A stretch of 64,000 bases of DNA from Maratus speciosus. Its lineage: Eukaryota; Arthropoda; Arachnida; Araneae; Salticidae. The notes under the pieces are model-generated. The model did not search any database. It worked only from the letters and a program-made list of their open reading frames with translations, and was not told where the DNA came from. This document shows, piece by piece, positions 36,601 to 48,907 of this stretch. The translations under genes were made by a program, and so were the position numbers. The stretch covers positions 34,848,087 to 34,912,086 of the forward strand of contig OZ010787.1 in NCBI GenBank assembly GCA_963932465.1, read 5' to 3'. Numbering within the stretch: position 1 is the first letter of the stretch; each line of letters starts with the position of its first letter.

Positions 36601-37599
36601 CTAAAATAGCAATAGATGTTAGTACTAGTACCATCTTTTGGCTGAATTTTCAGAACAATAAGCCATTTTGATTTCTGATAGTTGTAATTTGTTTGTTTTA
36701 GAAGGTGTGAAGTAAAAAAAGTCTTCTAAGTTATTGCAGTAAAAATTCATTCAAAACATTTTTTAAAGTAGAATATCAGCATTGCATTCTATAGTGGCAT
36801 TAATTAGGTAAGTCTACAAAGAGTTTTCTTTCCTTATTTCAATTAAAAAATCTTTTTTTTAATAAGTTAGGCTAAAGTTGGTAGATGGGGCACTTGTGAA
36901 CAGAACATATGGGGGCAGATGTGAACAGTTCACAAGCGTATTTTTTAAGTCTGTGAGTGAATTTTTTTTAGTTTAAAATTTAATTACCCTTGTCAAACAT
37001 TGAGCTATAAATTCAATGTTTTTAGGATTGCTTCACAGTTTTAATTTACTGGAAGTTTGATAACAATTAAAAGTGACTCAATAGGAGTAGGCATTTTAGT
37101 CTATAATTTTACGAATAATTTCTTGTATCTATGTTGAAACATTTATTGATTTATTCACACAACTAGGAAGAGGATATCTAATTAGTTTTTACCACAGTTT
37201 TTATTAAAAAAAATATTTTTGTCTTATTTATGCATGTGTTCACATCTGTCCCAGGTATGTTCACAACTACCCCTCCACCGGGACACATGTAATCAAATTT
37301 AGACAATTTTTAGAATGATGATATAAGTTAGAAATTCTTGATAAATGCATCCAAAAGTTTCACCAAAAGAACAAATAAATTGCAAATATTAAAATAAATC
37401 AATTTTTCATTCAGTAGCTCATAACAATTTTGAGAAATAGTCAAAAATACAAAAATTGCTCACATGTGCCCCCCTCTCCCCTATGTATTAATTACTTAAA
37501 AGGATTTTGGACATTAGCGTTTTCGGCCGAAAATAAGGTTACCGAAATTCGGTTTCGGTCTTAAAAGCCTGTTTTGGTAGATCCTTAATTATCAGTATA

Positions 37600-37940
37600 T
37601 ATTTTTGCAGAAACAAGTAGGTAAGATTTAAAATGAATTATTAAACACGTAAATTTTTTTTATGTTGCGTTTTTACTATAAACGGAGAAACGCATTTTTA
37701 GCGCGAGAAAACGCTGAAAATTCACAAAATGCGAAGTATCGTAACACGGTAAGTTTTGCGTGTAGAAAAATGGAATTTTTACCTTTTTATACTTGTTACA
37801 GCATGGCGAAAGTTTTTCTAATTACAGCTTATACGAACAAACTACCGTATAAAAAATTAAAATTCTTTAATAATTCACGTAAATGGCTTGTTATATGATT
37901 ATCAACAACATTTGAAACATTTTTGAAATTTAAACTTGAT
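37600..37940. other. No recognisable feature
   Basis: AT-rich; a 78-codon open frame at 37662-37898 has no recognisable motif. Nothing supportable was found. Confidence 0.4.
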
Positions 37941-37945
37941 ATTAA

Positions 37946-39416
37946 ATAAACGGTGACGTGCGAGTATTACTCGCGCTCAGAGGGTTCCTTACAATAAATA
38001 TATGAATTATTAATTGTATTATTTAAAAAATGGTTACTGAAAGAAAAATAAGACTTTGTAAAATAACTGTACAACGTAGCGTTTGGTATAGCTCTTTGTA
38101 TATTACAAAAGTATGAATGGGTATACCATAAAAGTTAAAAGAGATATGAAGCCTAAGTAATGTCAAACATTGCTATTCTGTATACCTCTTATTTAAATCT
38201 TATCCTAATGCGTATATGACGATCTTAATTTGGTACTGACAATAAAAGTAATGCATACTTAAATTCGTTTGGTTAAATGAAGTAATGATTAAATGGTTTT
38301 TTGGTTAAACTAAACTGAGCGTCGTAATAATCTTTTCTTTTTACAGTGAACTAAAACAAAACACTTGTTCGAAGTTTAGATTTGGCATTTTGCTAAGCGC
38401 ACTTGGAAAGGAAGTCGCAAAGTAGCAACGCCAACTTGGTCAGTGCTGCGTTTTCCATATAGGTTTTAATATATTTTTAAAGACATGTGAGGCGCATTGA
38501 GAAGTCTACTCAATGCAAACTAGTCCCGAATCTCATAGTATTTATGTGATTAATTCTAATTAAATTAGTCTGTTTTTAACAATTTGAAGTTAATTGCTTT
38601 TGAATTGCTACTGGATACTGTAGTACATAAATTTATCATTAAAATTTGTTATCTAAGCTTTAAAAACCGATGGTAGATAGAGTACACAGCCCCTGTCATT
38701 ATGTTCAAACCGTCCTTGACATTAAGGGTTAATATCTTGGCTAATTACCAACGATTTTTTTTCAAAAATCATTATCAACAATGCTATTATACTTCTGCTA
38801 CGATAGGTACCTCCAGCGCTTCTCAACACCTTTGCTGAATGCCCTCAAATCGAAATTTGTGTCTAACGGAAAAATGCACTTTTCTCAAAAACTATGTGAC
38901 CTAGAGTAATCGCTGTAGTTTTCCTGCAAGGTTTAAATTAACGTCTACTACCTCTAATTTTTTTCATAATTTTAGTTTCAGTAGATTCGGAAATAGATGG
39001 GGGAGGGGGAATCATATTTTTGCACTACGTTTTCGACGATATCTCTGCAAATATAATACCTAAAATTGAAAGAAATGCATTTTTGAGTTCAGCGTTACAA
39101 AAGCTCTCATAGAAAGGAGCTTTACTAAAGGAGCTAAAAGCTATAGCTTTTTTCTTTGCACCTCACACGATGTGCAAAGAAAATATTTTTTTTCCCCCCA
39201 AGTAAATTAATTAGCCCCTCTATAGTTTCCCTAAAAATATTTGCAAATGTTTTATAATCTGTAAATATGTGGGTCAATAGCCTTTATTGCTTCCCCCAAT
39301 TTGAACTTTCCACGTTTCATAGTTTACAAGTAATGTGTCTGTGACAAACGGACAGACAGATACAGGAGTGATCTTATAATGGTTCCGTTTTTACTTTTTA
39401 AGTACGGAACCCTAAA
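37946..39416 (-). repeat. About 1.5 kb dispersed repeat, right copy of an inverted pair
   Basis: Inverted counterpart of 20761-22306. It opens with the hairpin GTGCGAGTATTACTCGCGC and closes with AAGTACGGAACCCTAA. The two copies are about 15.6 kb apart. This copy has an extra short block near 39080-39150 (AAAGGAGCTTTACTAAAGGA) not seen in the other. Confidence 0.75.
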
Positions 39417-39419
39417 AAT

Positions 39420-40785
39420 ACAACGGTTTAGGAATTAGCTACTGTAAAACGACAAGAAAACACAACTTGTATAGATGCTTAAATGCTTTTCAAGGAAAAA
39501 ATGAAATTAATAAGTAAAAATAAAATTGTGTACTGTTTACATGTATTTGCGTTATATGTAATAAATGTAAGTGGTTCAGACACATAACTCTATTTTTTTG
39601 TCTTTTGATAAAATAAGTTGTGGTTTAATCAAAATTACCATGTAACTATAGTTAAATTTTGATTGTATTCTCTTTTAATTTCGCTCTTACGTATCTCTTT
39701 TAAGAAAATTATAATATGTGTACAAATGAAAGTTTTTAAGAAAACAAACATTTTCCTGTATGTATTTTTTCTTTTTTAATTTTTATTCTCCTTGGTTAGA
39801 TTGCACTTATTTTATTCTATCCCAACAGACGCGATAAAAAAGAGGGGTTACTGTGTTATTTAATCAGTGTTCTCAATTTCGAGTGTAGATTGAATTCTTT
39901 GACAAAATCTGAAAGTTAATAATTGTATAGTCGTAATAATTGTATACTAAAATAATTGTAAAGTCGTAGATTATCCAAATTAATCTACGAAATCTACAGT
40001 TTCGATATATACATTTTCGATAAAGTATTTGTAGTTGTAGTTGGTTACAAAAATAGTTTTTTCCGACCATTGGCCTTGACATATGTAAAATACAATAAAA
40101 AAATGACTATTTTTTATTTTTGAAAAAGAAATTATTTATATTACTGAAAATTCGATTCTGAATTTTATTAAATGCACCTTAAATATCGCCCATAACAATA
40201 GCGAATAAATTGAAAATTGAAATATTAGTATTTTGAAATTGTGTATTGAAATATTAGTATTTTGATCATACCGATATATTGGGGGAAAAAAAAAAACCCA
40301 CAAACTGAGAAAACCTAAACATTGCAACTCTGGATCATTTAAAGGAAAAAGGATGGTATAAGAAGCCTTTTCGCAAATTTAATTATCGTATCTTTACAGC
40401 ACTTCTTGGGAATATACTATGGATGTCTAAATTCATTTTAAGCCAAAACTTGCAAATTGATATTTTCGACATTTTTCGCAAAAGAAGAGTAACCTCTTAA
40501 ATTAAACTTTTTCTCTTTCTTCCTTATCTGCCGGAAAAATAACATTCCCATAGACGAGAGCCAGCAGAAAACCAGCTTGAGCTCCGGAGTTGAAATTTCC
40601 TACGGTCATCCATATATACTAATTTAACAATTTGGTTTTTAATTAAATAACATCAATTATTTTTAATTAAGTTAATTTTAATAAAAATATGACGCTTATT
40701 TTATGACGCTTTGTGCTATTTGTGATTTGTATGCAAAATACTATTCAGATAATAACTGTATTTTTGTTTTATGAGCTGTAGCAAA
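39420..40785. other. No recognisable feature
   Basis: AT-rich with a few short local repeats (TAATTGTATAGTCGTA-type at about 39920-39970). Nothing supportable was found. Confidence 0.4.
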
Positions 40786-40793
40786 GGGTCTAG

Positions 40794-43054
40794 CCGGATA
40801 AGCATAGCGAAATGGCCCCCACGGCCGATGTTTAAAATAAGATGTGTGGTAATAAGGCTCACCATGAGAATACAATAGTATTTTTAGCCTCTGACCTTGA
40901 ACTGTCCTTGAGCTAATCGGGGAAGTATGCGCAGGCGCTACTATTTTTCAAATACGTTTTTCTCAAAAAGTACAAAAGTTAAAAATATGAAACCAATGCC
41001 ATTTATTGAAGAATTTATTAGTTCACATTATATATATATTTTTTTCACATTTTTACACAAATTTTAACATAGACAAATAAAAAAAAAATATTAAAAAAAA
41101 ATTAATAATGTAGTAATTTTTAATTTACACCAACGAAAAAAATTACGGAATAGTGCTCAAAGTATGTACTTTTAAGAAAAAAAAAATTCGTTAAAATCGA
41201 AGATGCGCTTTTTGAGTTATAAAAAAAAATAATGCTGGAAACTTGCTAAAATATTCGTAACTTTCCCAGTTTGCATTTGCAGAAATATGCTACTATAAAT
41301 GCATTGGTCGATTTGTGACATTTCCACTCGGGCAGAATGCGCAATGCGCCAAAATAAGAGAATGTTTCCATTCATACCACTTCCGTATAGGTTTGTTTCG
41401 TGTATGTAAACGTTCTGTTATTTTGGCGTACTGCGCATCCTTCTCGTGTAATAATACCAAGTCTATGGTCTAGTCGATTCTCCAGGTGAAGCTGAAGAGG
41501 TGCTGTAAATACATAAGGTTATCAACATTTGGCAATTTCAGATCCCGTCCCAACCATCCGATATCATACGTTATCATTCCTCGAATTTCCCTCCCCCTTA
41601 TAATATTGTTATCAGTGTCTCAAAATTCTTTTATTTTTACAATATTTTTTTCTTTTTATACGTTTGCAATGATATACAGATACGGTTGTACAATTTTTAG
41701 CCGCATATTTTACCGATTTTAAGGAAAAGAAGAAATTCATAAAATATCACTGTTATATTAGAAATAACTTTGTATCAATTAAAATTTTAAAGAAATATTA
41801 TTTAAAAGTTTTTAATAATAGCTCTTTGTTACATAATGCATTGCACAGTGATATTGCCTTCTTGCACTTCCACTTTGCACGGCGCTAAAGACAACTTCTT
41901 GTAAACAAAACAGGTGGACAACATTCTTCCCCATCTTTTACCAGCAAAAATAACAAGTATCATTTCGAATCTGGTTTCTCTAACAACGAATTATATACGC
42001 ATACGGCAGGAGAATATTAATGGCGAATGTTTGGTTATTCTATATTTTGGAATGAAATGTTTTATAATCATTCAATGGTTTTAATAATAACTTTGTATTT
42101 TCATAAAAAGAAGAAAGCAGTCTTTAAAATATTAAGTTAACAGATGTAATGAAAAAGATAACAAAGTAAATTTTGGTTTGATCAAAAATGATAACGATAT
42201 CAAATAACAACCCCCCCCCCCCTACAGATATCTTCTGATGTCAAGTGACAGACCCCCCCCCACACACACGCACTCCCCTCTAAAGTAATACGTTATACAT
42301 GTACACTGTAGATCCCCATAGCTTTCTTCTATGTGAAAATCATTGTAGGCAAATGATGCCATTTCGTTTGTCAGCTCTTGATATTATTACGCGAGAAGGA
42401 TGCGCAGTACTCGACAGTAACAGAATATTTACAAACACGAAACAAACCTATAACGAAGTGGTATGAATGGAAAAATTCTCTTATTTTGGCGTACTGCGCA
42501 CCCTGCCCGAGTGGAAATGTCACGAATCGACCAATGCATTGATAGTAGCGTATTTCTGCAAATGCAAACAGGGAAAGTTACGAATATTTTAGCAAGTTGC
42601 TAGCATTATTTTTTTTAATAAAAATATACAAAAAGCGCATCTTCGATTTTAACGAAATTTTTTCTTAAAAGTACATACTTTGAAAATTATTCTGTAATTT
42701 TTTGGTTGGTGTAAATATAAAATTACTACATTACTCATTTTTTTAAAATATTTTTGTTTAGTTTTGAATGTTAAAATTTGTGTAAAAATGGGAAAAAAAT
42801 ACATAATGTGAAGTAATATATTCTTCAATAATTGCCATTGGTTTCATTTTTTTAACTTTTGTACTTCTTGAGAAAAACGTATTTGAAAAATAGTAGCGCC
42901 GGCGCATACTTCGCCGATTATCTCAAGGACCGTTCAAGGTCAGGGCTAAAAACACTCTATATTGTATTCTCATGGTGAGCCTTATTAACACACATGTTAT
43001 TTCAAACGTCGGCCGTGGTAGCCATTTCGCTATGCTTATCCGGCTAGATCCTTT
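40794..43054. mobile_element. Foldback element with long inverted arms, 2.26 kb
   Basis: Arms of about 670 bp (40794-41461 and 42378-43054) are near complements throughout. The left begins AAAGGGTCTAGCCGGATAAG and the right ends CTTATCCGGCTAGATCCTTT. Matching inner blocks include GGCTCACCATGAGAATACAA, GGTCGATTTGTGACATTTCC and TTTGGCGTACTGCGCA. The spacer of about 915 bp has no convincing ORF. No clean target duplication was found; TTTTATG occurs near both ends but not flush. It is probably a non-autonomous foldback transposon of uncertain superfamily. Confidence 0.85.
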
Positions 43055-43059
43055 TATGT

Positions 43060-43700
43060 GATTTTCCGCACCAATTTAAGAAGAGGATTTGCATATGGCG
43101 CGTTACAGTATTCTTATAAATTCGCATTTTTAAGCAGGATGTTTTTTTTATTCCTGTTCTGCACAAAAATGGGATTTCAGTTCCGAAAAAACATTTTTTC
43201 AATAAAGTTAAATAAAACTTGTAGTAGTGGGGCCTCTTTTCTTCGCAGGCCCAAGGGATATTTCCCCGCCTTCCCCTAACTACTCTCTGCGCCACTGCTT
43301 TCCCAGCTTAAGCATTGTTTTTAAAACCACAGATGACTACTTGACAGTGTGAACGGAAAAGATTTAGCATACATGATTAGAGATCTAGAAGAATTTTTTT
43401 TTCGTTTAAAATCCATGTATTTTAGTTTACATATAAAACAAAAAATACTTTCTATATACATAATTTTATTTATTAATTTTATTTATTATAGTTAAATATA
43501 TATAACTGTAATTATATAAATATAATATATAATCTAATTTATTATTAATTTGCTATATACATAAATTTATGTTTGACATACCTCTGTTTAAATGTGTATG
43601 AGATATGATACGCTGTTCAAAAATAAATAATAGATGATAACTTCTTCAAATAATGCATAAATGTAAAAAACAGTATATCATTTAATAACAAAAAAATACA
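43060..43700. other. No recognisable feature
   Basis: AT-rich, with open frames on both strands at 43044-43295 that mirror each other and lack motifs. Nothing supportable was found. Confidence 0.4.
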
Positions 43701-43718
43701 TTTTTCTCAAAATTAAAT

Positions 43719-43958
43719 GCCCCACCAGTGGCCGAGAGGTTCTGCTGTCGAAGCTGGTAGACGGGAGGTGCTGGGTTCGATCCCAATCGCGCCCGTCGGC
43801 CTAATCGTTCAGAGTTTCCGTGGTTTTCTTCGAACCTTGGTTTTCCAAGCGTAAATATGGATTAGGTTCCCTTAGAAAGATCCCCACGGAGGGCATCCCC
43901 CCTTAGGGCCCATATCCCTCGTGATGATAATTGGCCGTTATAAACACAACCAACCAAC
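43719..43958 (+). mobile_element. tRNA-derived SINE with (AACC)n tail, copy 1
   Basis: The head has an A-box-like TGGCCGAGAGG at about 43729 and a B-box-like GGTTCGATCCC about 35 bases on. The internal RNA polymerase III promoter of the tRNA-related head is thus recognisable. A tRNA-unrelated body follows (CGTGGTTTTCTTCGAACC, CATATCCCTCGTGATGATAA), and the element ends in an ACAACCAACCAACC tail. CTCAAAATTAAAT flanks it on both sides (43706-43718 and 43959-43971), a 13 bp target duplication that fits LINE-type retrotransposition. Confidence 0.92.
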
Positions 43959-43971
43959 CTCAAAATTAAAT

Positions 43972-44735
43972 AAATTAAAAAGATAATTGCTGAAATATTA
44001 AGAAATCAATAGATAAAAATATATATTCTAGTATATCTTCTCTTACATTATAGTTACATTAATAATTTTAGACAGTTTTAAAGGAATAGATTAGTTATAA
44101 ATACATGTGAGATTTCAACTCTCCAGCTTTATTAGATTTTATCAAAAATGTGTACAAAATAATGTATAAAATGCATTCTGAGAAAATCTGAAAATAAAAT
44201 GTTTTAAATATATACACATGTTTACGAATTTGCATGTTAGGTTCTGTATCGGAGTTTATTGAAAAACTACATAAATTATCTATCTTCGGAGCTGATTAGG
44301 TAAGCAAAATTGGAAAATTTGGAAGCTTTTTATGTCACCTTAGCCCTTAACGGTTTCCATAGTAAATAATAATACATTACTTTATTGGCAGACTCTTTTG
44401 ATAGAGGACGTATATTTTGACTAAATAACATATAAAATCATATTATGAACTCAGTATAACAGATATGAGGAATGCATATATATGCCTTATATAGTCCACA
44501 AGCTCTCCAGGCATCCTCTTAAAGAATTTATAATACTTGTTATGTCGACATCTCCTGCCGCGTCCGCATACAGCGTGCATTTTATAAAGTCTGCTTACAT
44601 TATTATAAAACTAGTGACAATGCTTTTGGAGTATATTAGAGACCCGTGTGTATCGTTTCCTTGACATCTGGCTTCTTGCATCGTAACCAAGGTCACATTT
44701 TATTTCCTATTTCATGTTTTTATTCCTGTTTTTTC
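43972..44735. other. No recognisable gene
   Basis: AT-rich. A block TTACTTTATTGGCAGACTCT with GATAGA after it (about 44375-44405) recurs at about 48340-48370. Nothing coding is recognisable. Confidence 0.4.
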
Positions 44736-45155
44736 CTTCGTGTTTCTTGCCCAATTACGTTTCACAGAACGATAAAATTTTATTATTTTTCTCTAATATA
44801 ATATTGCACAGTGTCAATACGTTGCGAATGATTAATCAAAATATACTTTAAGAATAAATGATTTTGAAGAAAAAAAAGTGTACGTATGTTACCACGTGTT
44901 GCGCTTGAAATATCTTCCGAATTTCAGATTGTTAAAGACTTCGTGTTTCTTGCCCTATTAGGTTTCATAGAGCGAAAAAGTATTATTATTTTTTAACTAA
45001 TATATTGCACACTTTCAATACGTTGTGAATGATTAATCAAAATATATTTTAAGAATAAGTTATTTTGAATGATTGTGGTTTTTTTTTTTTTTTGTATCTT
45101 TTTCTATTCCACGTGTTGCACTTGAAATATCTTCCGACTTTCAGATTGTTACAGG
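44735..45155 (+). repeat. Tandem duplication, two units of about 205 bp
   Basis: Two adjacent units share CGTGTTTCTTGCCC at their starts, AATGATTAATCAAAATATA in the middle and CCACGTGTTGC followed by CTTGAAATATCTTCCGA at their ends. The units begin at about 44739 and 44940. They are diverged and non-coding. Confidence 0.75.
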
Positions 45156-46056
45156 CAGAGACAGATAAACCCTTTATGACCCAATGGTATTTTAATGTAG
45201 CATTTAACCTTTTATGCCACGACGGTACTTTAAAGTACTATTAAAATATCTTGTTATAAAATTCATTTAATACATGAGGCATTCTTACATAATTTTGACT
45301 TTTAAGTCCCTGAATAATAATTTTTATTTTAGTACATATTCTTGGTTTTTTTTAAAATTTCTTATACTGTGAAACATTCCATTGCATGACTGCAAAACAA
45401 AACTAACGAGATAAATAAGTTTTGGACGATGTTGGGGGTCCAAATATACTTCAAAATTCCTTACCGTCCGGTGTCACTCATGCTGATTTTTAAGTTTGGA
45501 GCTGTCTATATAAAATTGCTTCAATAAATGTAATTCGAGGTAATTTTTTTCCCTAAACTGAGACTATTGTTTTATATAAATATGTAGCAAAAAATTAACC
45601 TGCACGCATTTTTACGGTTTTAATTATTTTTTTTACTCTGTCCCTGGATTTTAGATTCCTTACCGTCCCTCTTGCTAAAATTATATAGAAAATCACTTCA
45701 GATGCAGCCACAGAATTTTTTTCAACTTTTTTCTCGTGCAGAAGTATGCTAGAGAAAGAATGGCTAAAATTCTTTGGTAGGAAATTTACTGCAGAATTTA
45801 AATCTGTATTTAAATATCAGTTTCAAGCATTGTGGCTTTATTGGTAATCTTACCGTCCCCAGGGTTTTTATTCCTGCACTTTTCGAGGTAAATATATATA
45901 TATTTTTTAATCCAATGTAAACTGTTGCTAAAAACCAATGAACAACGTGGCTATCACTTAGTCTTATCACGATTTGCCTAAAAATAAGTGGTAATTTTCC
46001 TTACCGTCCCTTTTTTTCCCTTACCTTCTCTTTTTTACTCTTTCTGTCCCCTTTTT

Positions 46057-47156
46057 AGGTGCGTTCGTAATTATATAAATACGTAGCACCTATAGTCGTC
46101 GTTCAGTCCGTCCGTCCGTCCGTCCGTCTGTCCGTCCGTCCGTCTGTCCGTCTGTCCGTCCGTCCGTCTGTCCGCATGTAACAGAGCAAAAACTACCCAA
46201 CCGAATGGTCTGAAATTTCAAATATATGATTGTTGCAAAATTTTGTCGAGCCATTTTAAATTTTATGAAAATCGGATGTATAGTTTAATTACAGGGACAG
46301 TCAAAAGTTTTTCTTTACATTACGGCCAATGGGAAAAATTATTGCAAGTGCATTTTAATGATATTAGAGCCTTCCGAATGATCTGAAATTTTAAAGATAT
46401 AACTGTTGCAAAATTTTGTCGAGCCATTTCAAATTTTAGGAAAATCGGATGTATAGTTTAATTACAGGGACAGTCAAAAGTTTTTCTTTACATTACGGCC
46501 AATGGGAAAAATTATTGCAAGTGCATTTTAATGATATTACAGCCTTCCGAATGATCTGAAATTTGAAAGATATAACTGTTGCAAAATTTTGTCGAGCCAT
46601 TTCAAATTTTAGGAAAATGGGATGTATAGTTTAATTACAGGGACAGTCAAAAGTTTTTCTTTACATTACGGCCAATGGGAAAAATTATTGCAAGTGCATT
46701 TTAATGATATTAGAGCCTTCCGAATGATCTGAAATTTTAAAGATATAACTGTTGCAAAATTTTGTCGAGCCATTTCAAATTTTAGGAAAATCGGATGCAT
46801 AGTTTAATTACAGGGACAGTCAAAAGTTTTTCTTTACATTACGGCCAATGGGAAAAATTATTGCAAGTGCATTTTAATGATATTACAGCCTTCCGAATGG
46901 TCTGAAATTTTAAAGATATAATTGTTGCAAAGTTTTGTTGAGCTATTTCAAATTTTAGGAAAATCGGATGTATAGTTTAATTACAGGGACAGTCAAAAGT
47001 GTTCCGTTACATTACGGGGAATGGGAAAAAATTATTGGAAGTGCATTTTAATGATGTATCAGACTATGCGCTTTATGAAGTGCAAAAAAGTATACATTCA
47101 GTACAATATGGGGTGCAAAAAATAATTATAAAACTAGTTATAGTACGAACGCACCT
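46057..47156. mobile_element. TIR element carrying a 173 bp satellite array, 1.1 kb
   Basis: The left end AGGTGCGTTCGTAATTATA and the right end (complement of AGGTGCGTTCGTACTATA) share 13 exact terminal bases. Inside are a (TCCG)n/(TCTG)n run at about 46107-46173 and then a tandem array. There is no clear target duplication and no ORF. The element sits inside the TTAA element at 45208, so it is the younger of the two. Confidence 0.75.
46190..47065 (+). repeat. Five tandem units of 173 bp
   Basis: The anchor ACAGGGACAGTCAAAAG falls at 46291, 46464, 46637, 46810 and 46983, a spacing of exactly 173 each time. The units differ by only a few bases, except at the array edges. The period is close to a nucleosome repeat, as is common for satellite monomers. 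Near-identity between units against heavy decay elsewhere suggests recent expansion or homogenisation. Confidence 0.92.
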
Positions 47157-47991
47157 CATTTGCCACGTTTGACGAGCAATTTCCAACTTGTTTCCCTTAC
47201 CGTCCCTTCTTTAACACTCCTTTAAGACAATGTTATACCAAAATTTTGTACTAAGAATACTACACTGTTATTATTTCTTATTTGAATGTCCCGTGAGTAC
47301 TATGTAAATTCATTATAAGTAAATATTTAGAAGAAAATAAAAAGTTAGGGAGGTAAAACAGTAAGGAAAATTAAACTTGCAAATTTAACTTAAACCCCAG
47401 TTAAATAAACAAAAAATCGTCGCTGACCATTTTTTCTTTATTTTGAACCATTAAGGCATTTGTCTATAAGTTTAAAATGTTATTTTATTAAGTTTAATTT
47501 CACCAGATTTTTATTCCTGAAATTTAAAATTTTGTGAGAATGCCTCACATCGATTAGTAGTAATACTATTTAGAATGAGTTATAGATATTTTACTTTACG
47601 TTATTCCAAAAGCATTATTGGTCTGGCAATACAAAAATATTTTTAAAAGGATGATTTCTTTTCATTTGCATCTTTTCAGGTTTAATGAAGCTGAACGATT
47701 GCGGGTGAAATGTTTTAGTTAGGATATATTTCTATTGTAAGAGCATTATATTTGCACATTTTCTAATTCTATAAAACGCTAAAAAATATTTTGTATAAAA
47801 GATTTGAGTGGAGTTATAAATATTGCATGAAATCCCTATAAATTCAAATTTAGTTAATTTTAATTGGCAAAATCTATCTAAAATTTATTAAATGACTGTG
47901 CAAATCTTCTAACGTAGTTTCAGCAATCCACGAAAAAGGCTTTAGAAGATGAAATTTTGACGAATTCGTTATTTGGGATGTAAAGGGTTAA

Positions 47992-48890
47992 AACAGAACT
48001 TATGAAATTCATTTAACACATCGACTGGAAGCCGTTCAATTTAGGATGAGTTAAAGTTACTTTATTTTATTATGTTTCAAAAACATTATTAGTTGTGCAA
48101 AGCAAAAATATTTCTAAAGGGATAATGTATTTTCCAAGTATAATTTTTCACCTTTATTTTTGTTGTTGTCGTTGTTGAAAGACACGGAGTGGAAAGTTTC
48201 AATTTTGAAAAATTTCTCCCTTTTAATGCAATGCCATTATATCTGTACATTTCTAAGACTGCTAAAAACAATATTTAAAAAAAAAAAAAAAAAAAAATAT
48301 TTTATATCATCTGCGCCCTAAAATTTTCCTCAGTAAATAACAGATTACTTTATTGGCAGACTCTTTTGATAGAAAAAATATATTTTGACAATATTTTATG
48401 CCATTTGAGTAGAGATGAAAGTATTCCACAAAGCCACAATAAATATTGGCTTTATTATTTTTTATAGAGGAAATCTATATTATAAAGCCTAAACATATCC
48501 GTGAGAAATGCTAAGGTCATATTGGTGGTGGCAACACCTGACCAATAAAGTTCGCTTTTTCCGCAGTATATTTAACATCTAAACATAGCACAAATTCAAT
48601 TTTCACACAATCGAATAGAAAAAAAAAAGATTTTATCAAATGCAATTTGTTTCAAAACTGCATCTCATTTTACTGATTTCTTATGAATTTAAAGTAATTT
48701 TCAAGCAGAATTTTTTTTTAAGATTCATTTATATCGCTTGAAGGCAGAAAATGAAAATAATTTAAAAATCTGATTTAACTTGCTGTCTACTCCACGCTAG
48801 ATCTAATTTTAACTATTTGTTTCTTTTTTGATTTCGGCGTTTAATCTTATATGCACTAACCAAAATTCTCTCTCCCCCCCCCCCCCCCCC
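47992..48890. other. No recognisable gene; poly-A and poly-C tracts
   Basis: AT-rich sequence with a poly-A run (about 48277-48297). A poly-C then poly-A junction lies at about 48875-48907, where the truncated Tc1-like element begins. Nothing else is supportable. Confidence 0.45.
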
Positions 48891-48907
48891 AAAAAAAAAA
48901 AAAAAAA

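Larger units (their letters stand above)
34055..37480. mobile_element. TIR element with GGGGAGAGGGGGGCACATG ends, 3.4 kb
   Basis: The left end GGGGAGAGGGGGGCACATG (about 34055) is inverted at the right (CATGTGCCCCCCTCTCCCC, to 37480), 19 of 19 matching. TA follows the right end; the left flank reads CA, so a TA duplication is only partly preserved. Internal words GGGGCACTTGTGAACAG, GGGGGCAGATGTGAACAG and their complements occur at 36880-36930 and 37230-37290. The subterminal design echoes the element at 28440. The composite repeat copy 34113-36600 fills most of it. Confidence 0.75.
33000..37587. mobile_element. hAT-type element, 4.6 kb, containing nested insertions
   Basis: The octamer ATTATCAG occurs perfectly at 32992-32999 and 37588-37595. 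Just inside are TAGAGATCGACCAAAA on the left and the complement of TAAGGATCTACCAAAA on the right, inverted repeats with 13 of 16 positions matching. TAGAG-type ends and an 8 bp duplication are diagnostic of hAT elements. Subterminal TTTTCGGCCGAAAA-type words occur near both ends (about 33015-33070 and 37520-37560). No transposase remains; most of the interior is made of later insertions (33337-33754 and 34055-37480). Confidence 0.85.
45208..47987. mobile_element. Foldback TTAA element, 2.8 kb, with nested TIR element
   Basis: TTAA at 45204-45207 and 47988-47991. The ends CCTTTTATGCC and the complement of CCCTTTACATCC are alike. Inner blocks are also inverted: TGAGGCATTCTTACATAATT (about 45276) against the complement of AATTTTGTGAGAATGCCTCA (about 47530). 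The word CTTACCGTCC recurs inside at about 45463, 45657, 45849, 45999 and 47197. The layout resembles 24930-26943. The element at 46057-47156 was inserted into it. Confidence 0.7.

Noticed and set aside
46190..47065. CRISPR-like array
   Set aside because: The 173 bp units are continuous tandem copies with no unique spacers, and the window is eukaryotic.
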